DNA of 64,000 nucleotides, taken from the NCBI GenBank assembly GCA_019925795.1, contig CM034300.1:74627021-74691020 (forward strand), read 5' to 3'. This DNA is from Dendrobium chrysotoxum. Its lineage: Eukaryota > Streptophyta > Magnoliopsida > Asparagales > Orchidaceae. How positions within the stretch are numbered: position 1 is the stretch's first letter; every line of letters starts with the position of its first letter. A program made the position numbers and the translations under genes. Shown piece after piece: positions 1 through 11,439 of this stretch. A model generated the notes under the pieces. It was given only the letters and a program-made list of their open reading frames with translations, was not told the origin of the DNA and searched no databases.

Positions 1-956
1 GACAGATTTATAGAAAATAATAATATTGATATTCAAAAAAATATATCTTAGTTTTGACAATAATAAAAAAAATGTGAAGATGTGTGCAAGATATAATAAG
101 TTAAGTTGGATTAATTTTTATAAATTAAAAATTATTAAATCAACTTATTAAAAAATAAGTGAAAGAAAATTGTCAAATGATTCTTAATCTATCTTTTACT
201 TTTTTAAATTAGAATTTATTAAATCAACTAATTAAAAATTAATTGAAAAAAATTGTGAAAAAGATTCTTAATTTATCTTTTATTTAACAATATTTGACTT
301 ATTATTATGATAATTGAAGATTCATATTGCATCACAAATATCTCAAAGAAAAACAATCTATTTCTTCGTATAAAATCTATAAATTGAACATAATTAATAT
401 ACATAAATTATTTTTTTTTAAATTATTTAATTTATTTTACACATGAATTACTCTCTAATAAATTTATTTTCCTAAACTCATAGTGGGACTTACAAAGTCA
501 TTTATTCTCTCAAAGAACTCAATTACTCACCTAGATCACTCACCAATTGACTAAAATTTTCACTAGATGAACTCTTCAAGGGTATTCATCCTCAATCCAA
601 AATGCACCCAAAGTTTGACTAACAGTTAGTTACAAGCCACTCGCTTATTACACATTTAGCTACACATAGTTCAATCATACACTTTTATGCAAGAACAATA
701 TGTAGGCAATTACGTAACATTAATCTTTATCTTATATTTCACATCGAAAGTCAATGGTCGAGCACAAAAATCCATCATATCTTATATTTAACATCGAAAC
801 ATTATCCCATTAAAGACTCACTCACAATATCTCTAAGATTCTACTCAACATTTATCCTTCTAAATTATCTCTACAACTCGGCTTCTTCACTATCAAAAGG
901 TTCAATAGGGTCCTTATATAAACCATGTCACTTAGAAAACCACGTCACTTAGATTT

Positions 957-958
<2 letters not shown>

Positions 959-1000
<42 letters not shown>
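959..1000. repeat. (TC)21 microsatellite
   Basis: Uninterrupted TC dinucleotide run of 42 bases. The same motif recurs at 11045-11090 and 43225-43263. Confidence 0.97.
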
Positions 1001-1003
<3 letters not shown>

Positions 1004-1626
1004 CACAAACACAAATCCCTTCTAATGTTTGAGCATCATCCATATCTCTAGTAGGATCTTGGCATCTTTTTAAAAATAATGTAATCCAATATTCTATTAG
1101 GTGTGATGAGCATGGATCATGCAAAAGAAAAAGAACTAGAACATGTATCATCTTGAAAATAAGAAATGACATGTATACACCAACAACATAACTATTAAAT
1201 GACCTTTAAGCAATGATAGAATATGCTTGATCATTTCATGAGGACAATCAAAATGAACTTCGAACACTTTTCAAAGGTCGCTCTTTTTGCTCAATCCCAT
1301 CAACTGCAAAAATAAGTCATTTCTCTTAAGCACTAACATTGCTCGAAAGTTAAATGTGTTGCTCATATTGTTTCTAATGATGAGCCCTAACTCCATAGGT
1401 GAGCATAGTAAAGGCTTCTTTCACCCATCACCCAAAAAAGCATCTGGCTTAATCTATGAATGTTTTTTTTTTTTTCTATTTCTATTGGGAAGGCTCAATC
1501 ATCTCTAGAGTTTAAGATGTCCTTGTTGGATTCTTATAAAGAATAGTCAAATCATACAACCATGTCTCTCATTTTGAGTTGATAATTTCTCTCATTGCCA
1601 TCAATGATGTAGTGAAGTGTCCACTT

Positions 1627-2077
1627 TAGGGGATTTAACAAGTTGAGTAGATTCAAGCTTGAATTACCTCTAGCCTAAGCTTAATCTTGATTAAATAATC
1701 AAGATCAAGCTTAGGCAACGAGTTTGAGTTTACTCACAAGTTAGCTCATTTATTATGAAAGCAAGAAAATGATTTTGATTCAAGCAATTGTGATAAAATG
1801 ATAAAAAAATGACACATTAGAATAAAAAAATAATGTCTCTTTATGTAAGGAAGTGAGATATAATTTTTAAATATTTTTAATAACTTTTCATTTAAATTCT
1901 TGAATTCTAATATATTTTAACTATATTTTTTAAACTAGTCGACTTGCGAGCTAACGAAATGAGTTTAAGCTAGCCCAAGTTTGACTCATTAGTTCATTGA
2001 GCTCGACACATGAGTCATTAATCAAACCAAGCCTGAACCAGCTCACGGGTTGGGTTGACTCGCTTAAAGTACCTCTA
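1627..2077. mobile_element. hAT-type MITE, 451 bp, perfect 8-bp TSD
   Basis: The element starts TAGGGGATTTAA and ends with the complement of TAGAGGTACTTTAA. It is bracketed by the identical octamer GTCCACTT (1619-1626 and 2078-2085), the 8-bp target duplication expected of hAT transposons. Subterminal sequence is rich in GAGCTTGA/CAAGCTTGA-like words, and the AT-rich middle resembles the middles of the elements at 12422-12895 and 49750-50088, so these three form one family. No transposase is present, so it is non-autonomous. Confidence 0.8.
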
Positions 2078-2924
2078 GTCCACTTATCTTCTTCACTTTT
2101 AAAGAGGCATCTTTGTGGTTGTTCCTTCATCTTCCTTCAAGAAGCTTGACCTATTTTTCTAACTTTTGGTGGTAGTTTATCACACAATTCATGAGTTCTC
2201 AAAAGTTAATGAAGAAGACACAAGCTCTATTAACATGAGGTAAGAGTAGAGATATTGGATTTCCAAGATTTGAAGCTTATTAACAACCAAGCACCCTGAC
2301 ACATAAGACCTCTAGGAAGGTCTATTTCTTAATACTCTCAAATTGTAGCATCCAAAGACATTGCCCGAGCTGCCTGATTTAGGCAATAATTTTATTAATG
2401 TGTAGGGGAATAAACCATCAGAATCATCAAAATAAGTCATTAAATAATAAAGATAAGTTTGTCAAGAAGTCTCATCACCACCACCACTAGAAATAACACA
2501 TAGGATATTATCTTGAGAAGCACGCAAGAGGTCTATCAACCTATAACTCCTCAAAAAGGATGAGGCAACCTCTACACTCGAGGTAAACAATGTATACTCT
2601 ACTCTAACTGTTATTGCATATATTAGGGATGTCATATATGAAAATTGATTAGGAGTATTTCTATTAACCCATGCGGATGCCTAAAACATTGATTGCCCTG
2701 TGACCCGTCAAACTATTATCTTTTATAAAGATCATGGCAAAAAATTATAACCACCTTTACTAGTTATATTTTAGGAGCTCATTAATGAAAACAATATGAA
2801 GGGCTCTCCCTTTGCCAACAAGACAATGAATCAACAAGATGTCGCACATACAAAATTATATATATATATATGATATATAAATTATTCAAAATAATATAGA
2901 ATTTTCAATATTAAGTTTTATCTA

Positions 2925-3480
2925 ACAATATTGCTCCATTATATTCACCACTTGTTGGGGATGAGGAGGAGTAAACACCACAATGAGGAAACAAGCAAGA
3001 AAGTAAAAGCATCTGAAAGTAAAGGGCACCAGGATTTAACGTTGAAAACCCCAAAATATGGAAAAAAATCGTGGAGCCACACCACACCAAGAAATCCACT
3101 ATGAAAATTGGGAGAAATAAGTACAGATCTCTCTTCTCTCTTGCTCTCTTTTTATTTCTCTTCTCACTTGCATCATTCTCAAAGTCTACACACTCAAAAA
3201 TAAAAGAGAAAGCCAAATAAAATAACCCCAAGGGATGCAATCCTTCAGAAAAATGAGGAAAAAAAACTGTCATGTCCGTCTCACAGCACTACGGCGCCAG
3301 TTTGGGGCGTTGCAGCGGTCAAACCTTAGTCTTGATATGTTGCGGCGCCGTATCTAGACTGTTGCGGTACTCCGCTCTCTGTCATTCAATGCTGGGCTCT
3401 CGGGAACACAACGCTGGGGCACTCGGATCTGAAACCCAATCCACCAATCAAACCTAAAACAATCGGATCAACCCATTCAA
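2925..3480. mobile_element. Decayed LTR-retrotransposon LTR remnant
   Basis: The segment near 3028-3110 contains the CACCAGGATTTAACG / AAACCCC / CCACACCA succession. This aligns by eye with the corresponding part of the intact LTRs at 54584-55592 and 60312-61343 (ACACCAGGATTTTTACGTGG, then AAAACCACGGGGCCACGCCC). A GC-richer stretch follows at 3270-3440. Ends and target duplication are not recognisable, so the boundaries are approximate. Open frames here look like by-products. Confidence 0.4.
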
Positions 3481-4020
3481 AATTATTATGATCTAATAAT
3501 AATTTTGAGTTGAATTTCGATCTAATTTAACCTTCCCAAAATTAAGCCATTGACTTGAGATCTCCAAAATCCAAACCCCTTTGGACCCCACCAAACATAA
3601 CTCAAATGCAATTAAGCAATTTACCAAACCTACATGACCTTAATAAAAAGTCAGCAAAATCATGCTCGGTCTGCCATTCTCATATCGAAATCACAACCAG
3701 ACAAATTTAAAGAGCCTACCGGAAATTAAAATTATTTCATTTTCTTCAATAAAAAAAAAAAAACAAACGGCAGTGTTATTTAACAGACACGAGTCAGGTT
3801 GGCTATTAGCTTTATATAATAAATGAATAATAATAAACTGGGGACAAGTCGGGTCCCCGCCCATTTGTTCATACCAAGTCCGCGTCCGCGTCCGCGTCAG
3901 CGTCCGCGTTCATCAGCATGACTTCTCCTGCTCCAAAACGAACGGTTCTTCCTTCCTTCAATCCTTTTTTTTTATTCTTAAATTTATTACATTAACAATT
4001 AGTAAATAGATTTCAATCCT
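3481..4020. other. Upstream region of the LPPD gene
   Basis: AT-rich sequence between the LTR relic and the phosphatase promoter. It contains the GTCCGC hexamer array at 3878-3909 and T-rich stretches near 3965. No open frame of interest is present. Confidence 0.5.
3878..3909. repeat. GTCCGC hexanucleotide array upstream of LPPD
   Basis: About five copies of GTCCGC, one with an A substitution (GTCAGC), lie about 115 bp upstream of the putative TATA box. They form a CpG-rich island in AT-rich surroundings. It may be a simple repeat or part of the promoter; the sequence alone does not decide. Confidence 0.8.
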
Positions 4021-4022
4021 CC

Positions 4023-4030
4023 TATATAAA
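4023..4030 (+). promoter_or_regulatory. Putative TATA box of LPPD
   Basis: TATATAAA lies 139 bp upstream of the chosen ATG at 4169. Transcription would start at about 4055-4060. An upstream ATG at 4044, opening a 34-codon frame that ends at 4145, would then lie outside the transcript. If transcription starts further upstream, that frame becomes an upstream ORF. Confidence 0.55.
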
Positions 4031-4168
4031 GTTACAAACTTTCATGGGATTGGAAGACAACGCACAGCAATCCCCACCGTACTTGTTTCTTTCTAGCGAG
4101 TTGCGCCCAAAAAACTATCCTTTTGGGTTTTTGAGCGAACCCTAGAAGGTTTGGAAGAGGTGGGTAAG

Positions 4169-6742
4169 ATGGACAGTGGTATCATTCCCATGTGGCAGCC
4201 TCTTTGTCTCTCTGGCCTTCTTGGATTTGTTGTGGCGGCCTCGCTTTTGGGCATAACGAGGAGATTTCGATCGATTGTGCAGCCATGGGTTGTTCGTCGC
4301 GTTCAATCCGAACTTCCTCTTATTCTACAGATCCAGGTGAGCTTTTTAACCCATTGTTTTATTCTATAAAGTTTGATGAGTTTTGGGATCTGATTGTATA
4401 AAGTTTGTCGCAGAGATGGCAGCATAGGTACTTAGATATTTTCTTCTCCGTTGTCTCTTGTCTTGTCTCCGTTCCATTCTATACCGGATTCATCCCTATT
4501 CTCTTCTGGGTATGTCTTGTTCTTTCTTGCTTCTTCTTTTTTTTTTTTTTTTCTCTTGTGTGTGTGAGATGATTGATTGAGATGTTGGTTTTGGGGTTTT
4601 TTGTAGAGTGGGCATAGCAAATTGGCGAGGCAGGTGTCTTTGCTTATGGCTTTCTGTGATTATATTGGGAATGCTATTAAGGTATGTTTGATAACCTTTA
4701 GCTGTTTGTTATTATATTCTGTTAGCACTGGAATTGATCGTAAATTGTTTGATTGAATCAATGATTAGGATGCAATATCTGCCCCAAGACCTAGCTGTCC
4801 TCCGGTGAGGAGAGTGACAGCTACAGAGGATGAGAAAGAGAATGCAATGGAGTATGGATTGCCTTCTTCGCATGCTCTCAACACAGTTTGTCTTGCTGGG
4901 TATGTATATGGTCAATTATAACTATTTATGTTTCTTTCTGTTGATTTAGCAATTAGCCTTCTTGGTTAGTCCTGATTTGCTTTATTTATGGGCTTTTACA
5001 GATACTTGTTGCACTATGCAATAACAACATATGGTCATGAAATGGATGGTTTCAGAGTTTTGATTGGATTCTCCTTAGTTTTCTTGCTGGTCTCTCTGAT
5101 TGGCTTGGGTAAATATTATCTTCTATGGATATTCTTTTAAGGAATTAAACACGTAAACGTGCATACAAAAATTTCAAATATGTTATGTTTGTTATAGAAA
5201 TATAAGCTTTATTATCTCTTTATAGGGAGGATATACTTGGGCATGCATAGCTTCATCGATGTTGCAGCTGGCATCACCATGGGGCTTGTTTTTCTTGCTT
5301 TCTGGCTGATTGTTCATGACCATATTGATAATTTTCTCACCTCTGGACAGAATGGTATGCAGAATTTGATTGTTTCATTCAAATGTTAGTGATGATAGTT
5401 TATGTTTTCATAGTTCTTGTGTTGATTATATAAAGGTTTTGTGATTTTTTTTACAGTTACATCTTTCTGTGCTGGCCTCTCCTTCGTACTACTTTTTGCT
5501 TATCCTACACCTGAGGCCCCAACTCCAAGTTTTGAGTATCACACAGCTTTCAGTGGCGTTGCTTTTGGATTAGTAAGTTCTATGATTCTTCTGCTTCTTA
5601 TGCTACTCAGATTGCCATACAATTCTTCCATTATATTGCAACTTTCTTGAGTGAAAAGAATCTAGGTTGTAGTGTTAATTGAGTTTAGAAGTTAAACCAA
5701 TCAAAAAAATGGAAATTAGCGGAAATTGAAGCTATTCATACTGTTCATTTTACAAACAAAGAAATTTAAACATATTTTCTCAGAAAGTGTTAGAAATTGA
5801 TCAGATTGCTAAACCTTCATCTTGTTCCTTGATGATTGGGAATACTGAATTAATAGATGATAAACCTAGTTTAGATTTTAATTCTAATTAGCAATTGTTT
5901 GTCCAAGGAAATAAACGCTTGAGCTCTGAAAACTTTTGGCTGGAAAAAGAATATTGATAGTTTATCAGAATTGTTTGCTGACCAAACTTCTGTTTTGATT
6001 CTTTGCAAAACCTCTGACTTATACTCAGATCTGCCTCTTTGATACAATGGAATTGAGAATCATGCATATTTGCACCTGAATTCATTATATGGTTAGATTA
6101 AATTTGTAAAGGTTGAGCTTTTAGATTTGATTATATAGTATAGTTTGGTTTGAAGCACATAGAATGTAAAGTAAATATCTAAAACCTAAATACAATTAAT
6201 TAATTTATTTATATCTTTGAAGATAGTAATTATGCTGTAAAAGTAACTATTATAAGCTTTAACTGTAACATACAGAGAAATCTCTTGTTCTAAGTTCTAA
6301 ACTAGTTTATCTACACTAAATTGTCCAGGTCAGTGGCATCCAACAAACCTATCTTCTATTCCATTCGGAAGACATTCCTCGTATATTCAGCCCCGAACTT
6401 TCAATCCTCGTCTTCTTCGGAAGGTTATTGGCAGGCATTCCTACAATCCTAATTGTGAAGTTTTGCAGCAAAGCTCTTTCCAAGTGGTTACTTCCAGTTA
6501 TCTGCAACACTTTAGGAATTCCAATAAGGTCATCTTGCTATATTCCTGCACTAAAAGAATCTGATAGCAGCAAAAACAAATCTGATAATAAGCAGATTGG
6601 TTATCTTCAAAGAGCAATTTCTTTCTTGCCTCACAAGACCTATGATGTTGATACAGGAATAAGGTTTCTTCAGTATGCTGGCCTGGGATGGTCTGTTAGT
6701 GACTTAGTTCCTTATCTTTTCACTCGCTTATCTTTGTCTTAA
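4169..6742 (+). CDS. LPPD: Lipid phosphate phosphatase delta / sphingoid-base-1-phosphate phosphatase
   Basis: Eight coding exons: 4169-4336, 4414-4509, 4607-4681, 4769-4899, 5002-5108, 5226-5354, 5457-5572 and 6329-6742. All have GT-AG borders and consistent phases, giving 411 aa, the usual length for plant LPPD/SPP1. It is a multi-pass membrane PAP2-type phosphatase. Motif 1 is K113 with R120-P121, motif 2 is PSSH at 145-148 and motif 3 is the GR...H...D block with R194, H200 and D204. PSSH instead of PSGH fits the long-chain-base phosphate branch as I recall it. Family members remove phosphate from sphingoid-base 1-phosphates at the ER, countering sphingosine kinase and sphingosine-1-phosphate lyase. 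An in-frame TTG-led extension exists upstream, but ATG 4169 is the natural start. The last intron (5573-6328) is the longest. No disruption was seen. Confidence 0.93.
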
Positions 6743-6917
6743 CTTCTCTTCATCTTAGTATTTGTAATCAATCATGCACCCTCAATTTGGTGTATTTTTA
6801 TTTTTCTTTCGTTTTTTTTTTCTTTTGTATCAGAAATTACTTTTAGACATGTTTATATGTAACATGTATATCAGCAGTGCTTCTGGTGATAAACAAAGCT
6901 TTCTGCTGATACAGATT
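6743..6917 (+). other. Probable 3' untranslated region of LPPD
   Basis: T-rich sequence following the TAA stop at 6740-6742. The transcript end cannot be fixed; a Tourist-like MITE begins at 6918, so the 3' end lies close to or within it. Confidence 0.4.
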
Positions 6918-7038
6918 GGCTTTGTTTGGGATAGCTTTCTTACTGCTTCTTAAAGCAGCTTTTGAATATCAAAATTTTAATTTTTGCACTTAAAAAACTG
7001 TTTTAAGAAGCAGTAAGAAAGCCGTCCCAAAGGAAGCC
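6918..7038. mobile_element. Tourist-like MITE (GGCTTCGTTTGGGA family), 121 bp
   Basis: Terminal inverted repeats run GGCTTTGTTTGGGATAGC against the complement of GCCGTCCCAAAGGAAGCC. The inner arms (CTTACTGCTTCTTAAA / TTTAAGAAGCAGTAAG) also pair, so the whole element can fold into one long hairpin. Flanking trinucleotides are decayed (ATT/TAC). It sits just downstream of the phosphatase gene. Confidence 0.85.
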
Positions 7039-7629
7039 TACTGTTTTTCTGTAAATTGTTTATTTCTTTTGAGATCAACGTTTGATACCAGTTCTTTTTT
7101 TCTTAATATTTTCATGAATGATTTGTTCAAGTCTGCCTCCTGCTGTCCTCAAATGCTTATATATTTATATTGTTGAGTAACTATAAAAATCTACTGCTTT
7201 GGAATGTCCGAAGATGTCCAGATTTTTTCAAATTGTGAATAGTTTTTCTTGTCTTCAACAATGTCCTGTAGAGAAGCTATGAAGGCAGACTTAGTCAAAT
7301 TTATTAAAGAAATCAGTCAAATAAGAAACAGCGTAAACTGGTCAATCAGCTAACCTTATATGTAGAAGTGGTATGTTTATAATTATTTTTATTGTTATTG
7401 TAAGAAAGTTTTATTAAATTTGGATAAATAAATAAATAAATAAGTTTAAAGTTTTGCATGTGTACAACAAACATTAAAACTAATAAATTACATTAATAAC
7501 AAAATTAATTTATTTTTGAATAAATGGATTGAATTTGAATAAAATTTTGAATTTTAATAAATTGAAGCCAACGACCAACTAATCAAATTAAATGTCAAAT
7601 GAATAGCTGCAGTTGTGGTGTTATTTGTA
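7039..7629. other. Intergenic AT-rich DNA
   Basis: No coding signal. It includes a short AAAT tetranucleotide run near 7425-7445. Open frames overlapping its end are by-products of the next repeat. Confidence 0.5.
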
Positions 7630-8093
7630 GCCTTTAAGAGACATACGGAGGGTTCAGATGGTTTTAAAGAAATGTAATGTAAAAGAAAATTTGGATATTT
7701 GGTACAAAATGAAATTTCAATGAATTCTCTTTCACACACAATTTCATGTTGTTTATATTTTAAACTTGTCCAATTTTGTGCAAGTGTCATCGCCAGCATC
7801 CGGCCACCCCCAGCCGCCGACCATCGTTGGCCTCTTGCCAACCGCCTATCACTGTCCGCCGCCTCCGCCGACCTCTCGTCGATTGCCAGCACCGGCTACC
7901 TCTGGTTGTTACCGTCGACCATGTTTTTGTCGTCAGTGAAATTGCATTATCAGACAATAAAATAACAATCTCTTACAATTTTTCTATATTTATCCAAACA
8001 ACTTCAACAATTCAAATACATTATTTTTTTTGTGGTGCATTAGTTTTACTCTAAATTAATTTTTTCAACAAATCAAATAGCCTCTAAGTTAGA
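7630..8093. mobile_element. Diverged Harbinger-like element with C-rich core
   Basis: The right end (CAACAAATCAAATAGCCTCT preceded by TTCAAATACATT and TTACTCTAAAT words) parallels the right end of the element at 13449-14388 in order and spacing. The middle (7790-7920) is a CCGCC/GCCACC-rich block, the complement in style of that element's GGTGG block. The left end is too decayed to define, so limits are approximate. The two overlapping open frames on each strand arise from the C-rich core and are not taken as genes. Confidence 0.4.
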
Positions 8094-11040
8094 TTGCATT
8101 GCCAAAAAGCTAGCAAAGGTAGCTTCTTAAATAAAAGAATTTTGTTGGGAATATATATACATCACAAATTTTTATTTATTTATCTATCTAATATTTAAAT
8201 CATTTGTTTTAATTTTTATATTATTTTAGCTTCTAAATCACAGTAAATATATAGATAAAAAATTGTGTTTTATTTAAAATAATAATAATTTTATAAATAT
8301 TTTAATAACTTTTTGAGATTTGAATGTTATATAAACAAATATAAAAATTCAACGTTGGATATATAAATATAGATAAATTTTGTGAGTAATATGAAATTAC
8401 AAGAAAATAAAATAAAAGCCATTTCATAAAAATTGAGCAAGTAAATTAGTGCAAACCGTGTTCATAATCTATTATGTAAATTAAAATATTATGTACATGG
8501 TCGTTGAGTTTAAAATTAAATTATAAAAAAACCCTTCGTGGATATCTTCTGTAAATTTAGATTATAATACTCTCTCTACAATAGGCCAAGGGGGGGAAAA
8601 TGAAACCTACTTCCACATCTTCTGGGGCGACATATGCCATCTTTCTTATGTAGGAGCTTCTAAGTTCAAACACTGAAAGATAGTAACAGTAATGATTACA
8701 AAATTAAAGCCATATAGTGAAGGCCTTTTTTTTGTTTTCACAAAAGATATTTTGTTACAAAATCAGTCATAAAATACTCAATCAAACAAAATATATAATA
8801 TACAAACATTAAAAATAAAGTCAACTTCGTCCGATTCGTCCAATTGCATATTATCTTCTTTCTCTGGCTCATCATTAGCATATACTTCTTCTTCTTTTTC
8901 GTCGTCCACCTATATATCATCATTGGGTACCCACCCACCTACCCATACCTAATGGGTATGGGTACGCCCATAATCTCGTAGGTGGATACTCAACATCGGA
9001 GCTTAAATCAATTTACATTGCTAATCACTGTATTCCTTATATTATCGCAATTATCACTATGCAATGTGCAGCATTGAACCGCGCTGCGACCACAGTAAAT
9101 TCTGATATGTGGCTTGAAAGTTTGTAATCAGAGCAAAGGGCAACAAGCCTCAAGGCCATCAGTTTGTAGCAGATTGTGTTCAAAAAGCATGGAAAGTGGG
9201 TGGGTATGGGTGGGTATGACATCCTGAAAGTCACCATGGTGGGCGTGGGTGGGCGAAGCCCATCCGCGTAGAGCATGGGTATCTAACTAGGACCCCATGT
9301 TGGGCTTTATTTCAATATGGATCATAAGTTTCCTTTAGATCTCTGTGATACGGATCGGATACAGCCATATGTGTAATTCTTGATATGACCACCAAAATCA
9401 TACGCTCATCCTTCGGCCAAACTCCTCGCTCTAACTTGCATTTTACATTGAGGCCAAACTCATGTCGGGTGACACTCACCGCCTCCCTTTTGGAGATCTT
9501 AGCCCATTTATATTTTTTCTATGAATACTCCTTTTGAATAACATAGCGTAATTGAAAAATCGTTGATCAATTACATGAAAAAAATTCATTTTATTTATTC
9601 ATCATAAGTAATAACTCATTCATTTCACAGTTATATATATGCTTACCAATCAACGACCTTAAATACATGAATAATGATAAAAAATGAAAGATTATTTAGG
9701 CTTCATTTGTCGCTTTTCCATAGATTTTCATCATGGCTTGCTATTAAAGATAAAATTTTGTAAAATCTCCATTTGGCGAATCCTTATTTCCAAAAAAAAA
9801 AAAAGATATCAATCATATTTGCATTATTTATCATATACTAATATAAGATTCACAATGATGATAATCATCGTCAATTTAATAAAATTATTATCTAATCATC
9901 ACTAATATCTAAATAATATTAAACCAAATGACACCTAAGCCCAATTGTAAGAACTATCTTTGTATTATTGCACACATATTTACTCATTCCATCTTCATAT
10001 TTGATTCATTCCTTCTTAATTAATGTTTGAGTGCTTTGCCTATTCAAAGCATTACTTCTTTTCATCTTAAATTAAATAATTTTTTCTAAGATTATTTTAA
10101 TACTTATCACTATTACTTCAATGTATAATAAGACTTCTTTGAAAATAAAAAAAAATATATGAAATAGTTATGCTTCTCATCACTATCACATACATTGCAC
10201 ATACATATTTGTTCAAAGCTCTATAAACCATTTGTCGTAATGCGTTCAAGAAATTAATATAGTCGCAATGTCTTCAAAGTTCTTGTTGAGGAGGTTGTAA
10301 TACAGTCATTGCGTGTCTGATCGTTAATCGAGAAAAGAAAGATTAACTGATATAGATCACTCTGACAAGTCACGATCACCGCTAGATTGTTAGGGGTTCA
10401 GACGGAAATATATCGACGAGGATTCGCAATAACGATAAGAAATACGTGAAGAAGAGAAAGAAAAATAAGGAGGATTAGGGTTCATTAATTTGATTTGTCA
10501 ATCGTTTACAACTATAAAGCCATAGCAATAAAAATAAATAAATGAATGATCAATTGATCTTAAAATAAAACATTTGTCACAGGGCCTGATGACTGATCAT
10601 AGTGAAAGGAACATTATTTTTTCTTATAGTGGTTGTTAACTTAGAAAAAAAAAATCTCATTGTACCATTTCAATAGTTAAATACTATTAGGGGTTAAATT
10701 GGGCTTACTTTAATAGTTCATTATCAGCAACGATTAATCCAATGGATAAGCACTACTAATAATTTATTTTTATGTTAGATTTTTTTTATTTTTTTTTATG
10801 TCAAACTTATTGAAATATTTCTTAATTTATTAAAATTTTTGTTGTTAGCATGTCGTCTGATATTTAGGATATTCACATACAAAGAATGTAAAATATAATA
10901 CACATTTAACATCTGAATTTAATTATTTATATATATAGCACTCAAAATATTCAAATAATATAAAAAATAATTCCTCTCATTACAATCCCGCCACAACATC
11001 ATCGATCCTATCATCCTTCGCACACTATCCGTCATCACTA
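8094..11040. other. Intergenic DNA without recognisable gene
   Basis: AT-rich throughout. A TGGGTA/TACCCA-rich segment is listed at 8915-9290. Around 10240-10580 the composition becomes more balanced, but no domain or repeat boundary could be identified. All open frames are short and resemble nothing known. Confidence 0.5.
8915..9290. repeat. TACCCA / TGGGTA-rich segment, possible decayed MITE
   Basis: The left edge (8925-8975) carries repeated TACCCA words followed by TGGGTATGGGTA. The right edge (9195-9285) carries GTGGGTGGGTATGGGTGGG and GCATGGGTA words. The middle has no such words. Repeat-rich edges around an unrelated core resemble the hAT elements elsewhere in the window, but no clean target duplication was found. 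Confidence 0.35.
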
Positions 11041-11041
11041 A

Positions 11042-11044
<3 letters not shown>

Positions 11045-11090
<46 letters not shown>
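11045..11090. repeat. (TC)23 microsatellite
   Basis: Uninterrupted run of 46 bases immediately before a cluster of Tourist-like MITEs. Confidence 0.97.
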
Positions 11091-11093
<3 letters not shown>

Positions 11094-11108
11094 TCGATCT
11101 CCTTCTAA

Positions 11109-11239
11109 GGCTTCGTTTGGGACAGCGTTTTTACTGCTTTCTAAAGTAGTTTTTTAGCACAAACATTTATTGAACTGAAAAATTGTTGTACTAAAAAGTT
11201 GTTTTAGAAAACAGTAAGAAAGAAGTCTCAAATGAAGCT
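11109..11239. mobile_element. Tourist-like MITE, TSD TAA
   Basis: Begins GGCTTCGTTTGGGACAGC and ends with the complement of AGCTTCATTTGAGACTTC. Arms around AAAGTAGTTTTTTAG and CTAAAAAGTTGTTTTAG pair into a hairpin. TAA flanks both ends (11106-11108 and 11240-11242), the duplication typical of PIF/Harbinger-type MITEs. Confidence 0.88.
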
Positions 11240-11324
11240 TAACTCTTTGCTCGCTCTCTCTTCATCCGCTCCTACAAAACATTGTAAAGTCGTAGGCAAT
11301 CAAGAAGCAAGGGCATTGCACTAG

Positions 11325-11433
11325 GGCTTCGTTTAGGACAGTTTTAGACCGTTGTTTTTTCTCTACTTGCAAGACATTTTTTTATTTAAAAACAGCCTTA
11401 TAAAGCAATAAAAAAATTGTCCCAAACGAAGCC
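11325..11433. mobile_element. Tourist-like MITE, TSD TAG
   Basis: GGCTTCGTTTAGGAC at the left and CCCAAACGAAGCC at the right, flanked by TAG on both sides (11322-11324 and 11434-11436). It is about 20 bp shorter than its relatives. A hAT element begins seven bases after its right end. Confidence 0.85.
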
Positions 11434-11439
11434 TAGATC

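Larger units (their letters stand above)
1..2920. other. Intergenic AT-rich DNA
   Basis: No gene is recognisable. Open frames are short and low-complexity. The stretch holds a TC microsatellite at 959-1000 and one hAT-type MITE at 1627-2077, listed separately. A short AT run lies near 2858-2871. Nothing else can be supported. Confidence 0.6.

Noticed and set aside
4044..4145. Upstream ORF controlling LPPD translation
   Set aside because: If the TATA box at 4023 is used, transcription begins beyond the ATG at 4044, so the frame would not be in the mRNA.
7554..8054. Three overlapping frames of about 90-110 codons
   Set aside because: Derived from the C-rich core of a decayed Harbinger-like element; both strands open.
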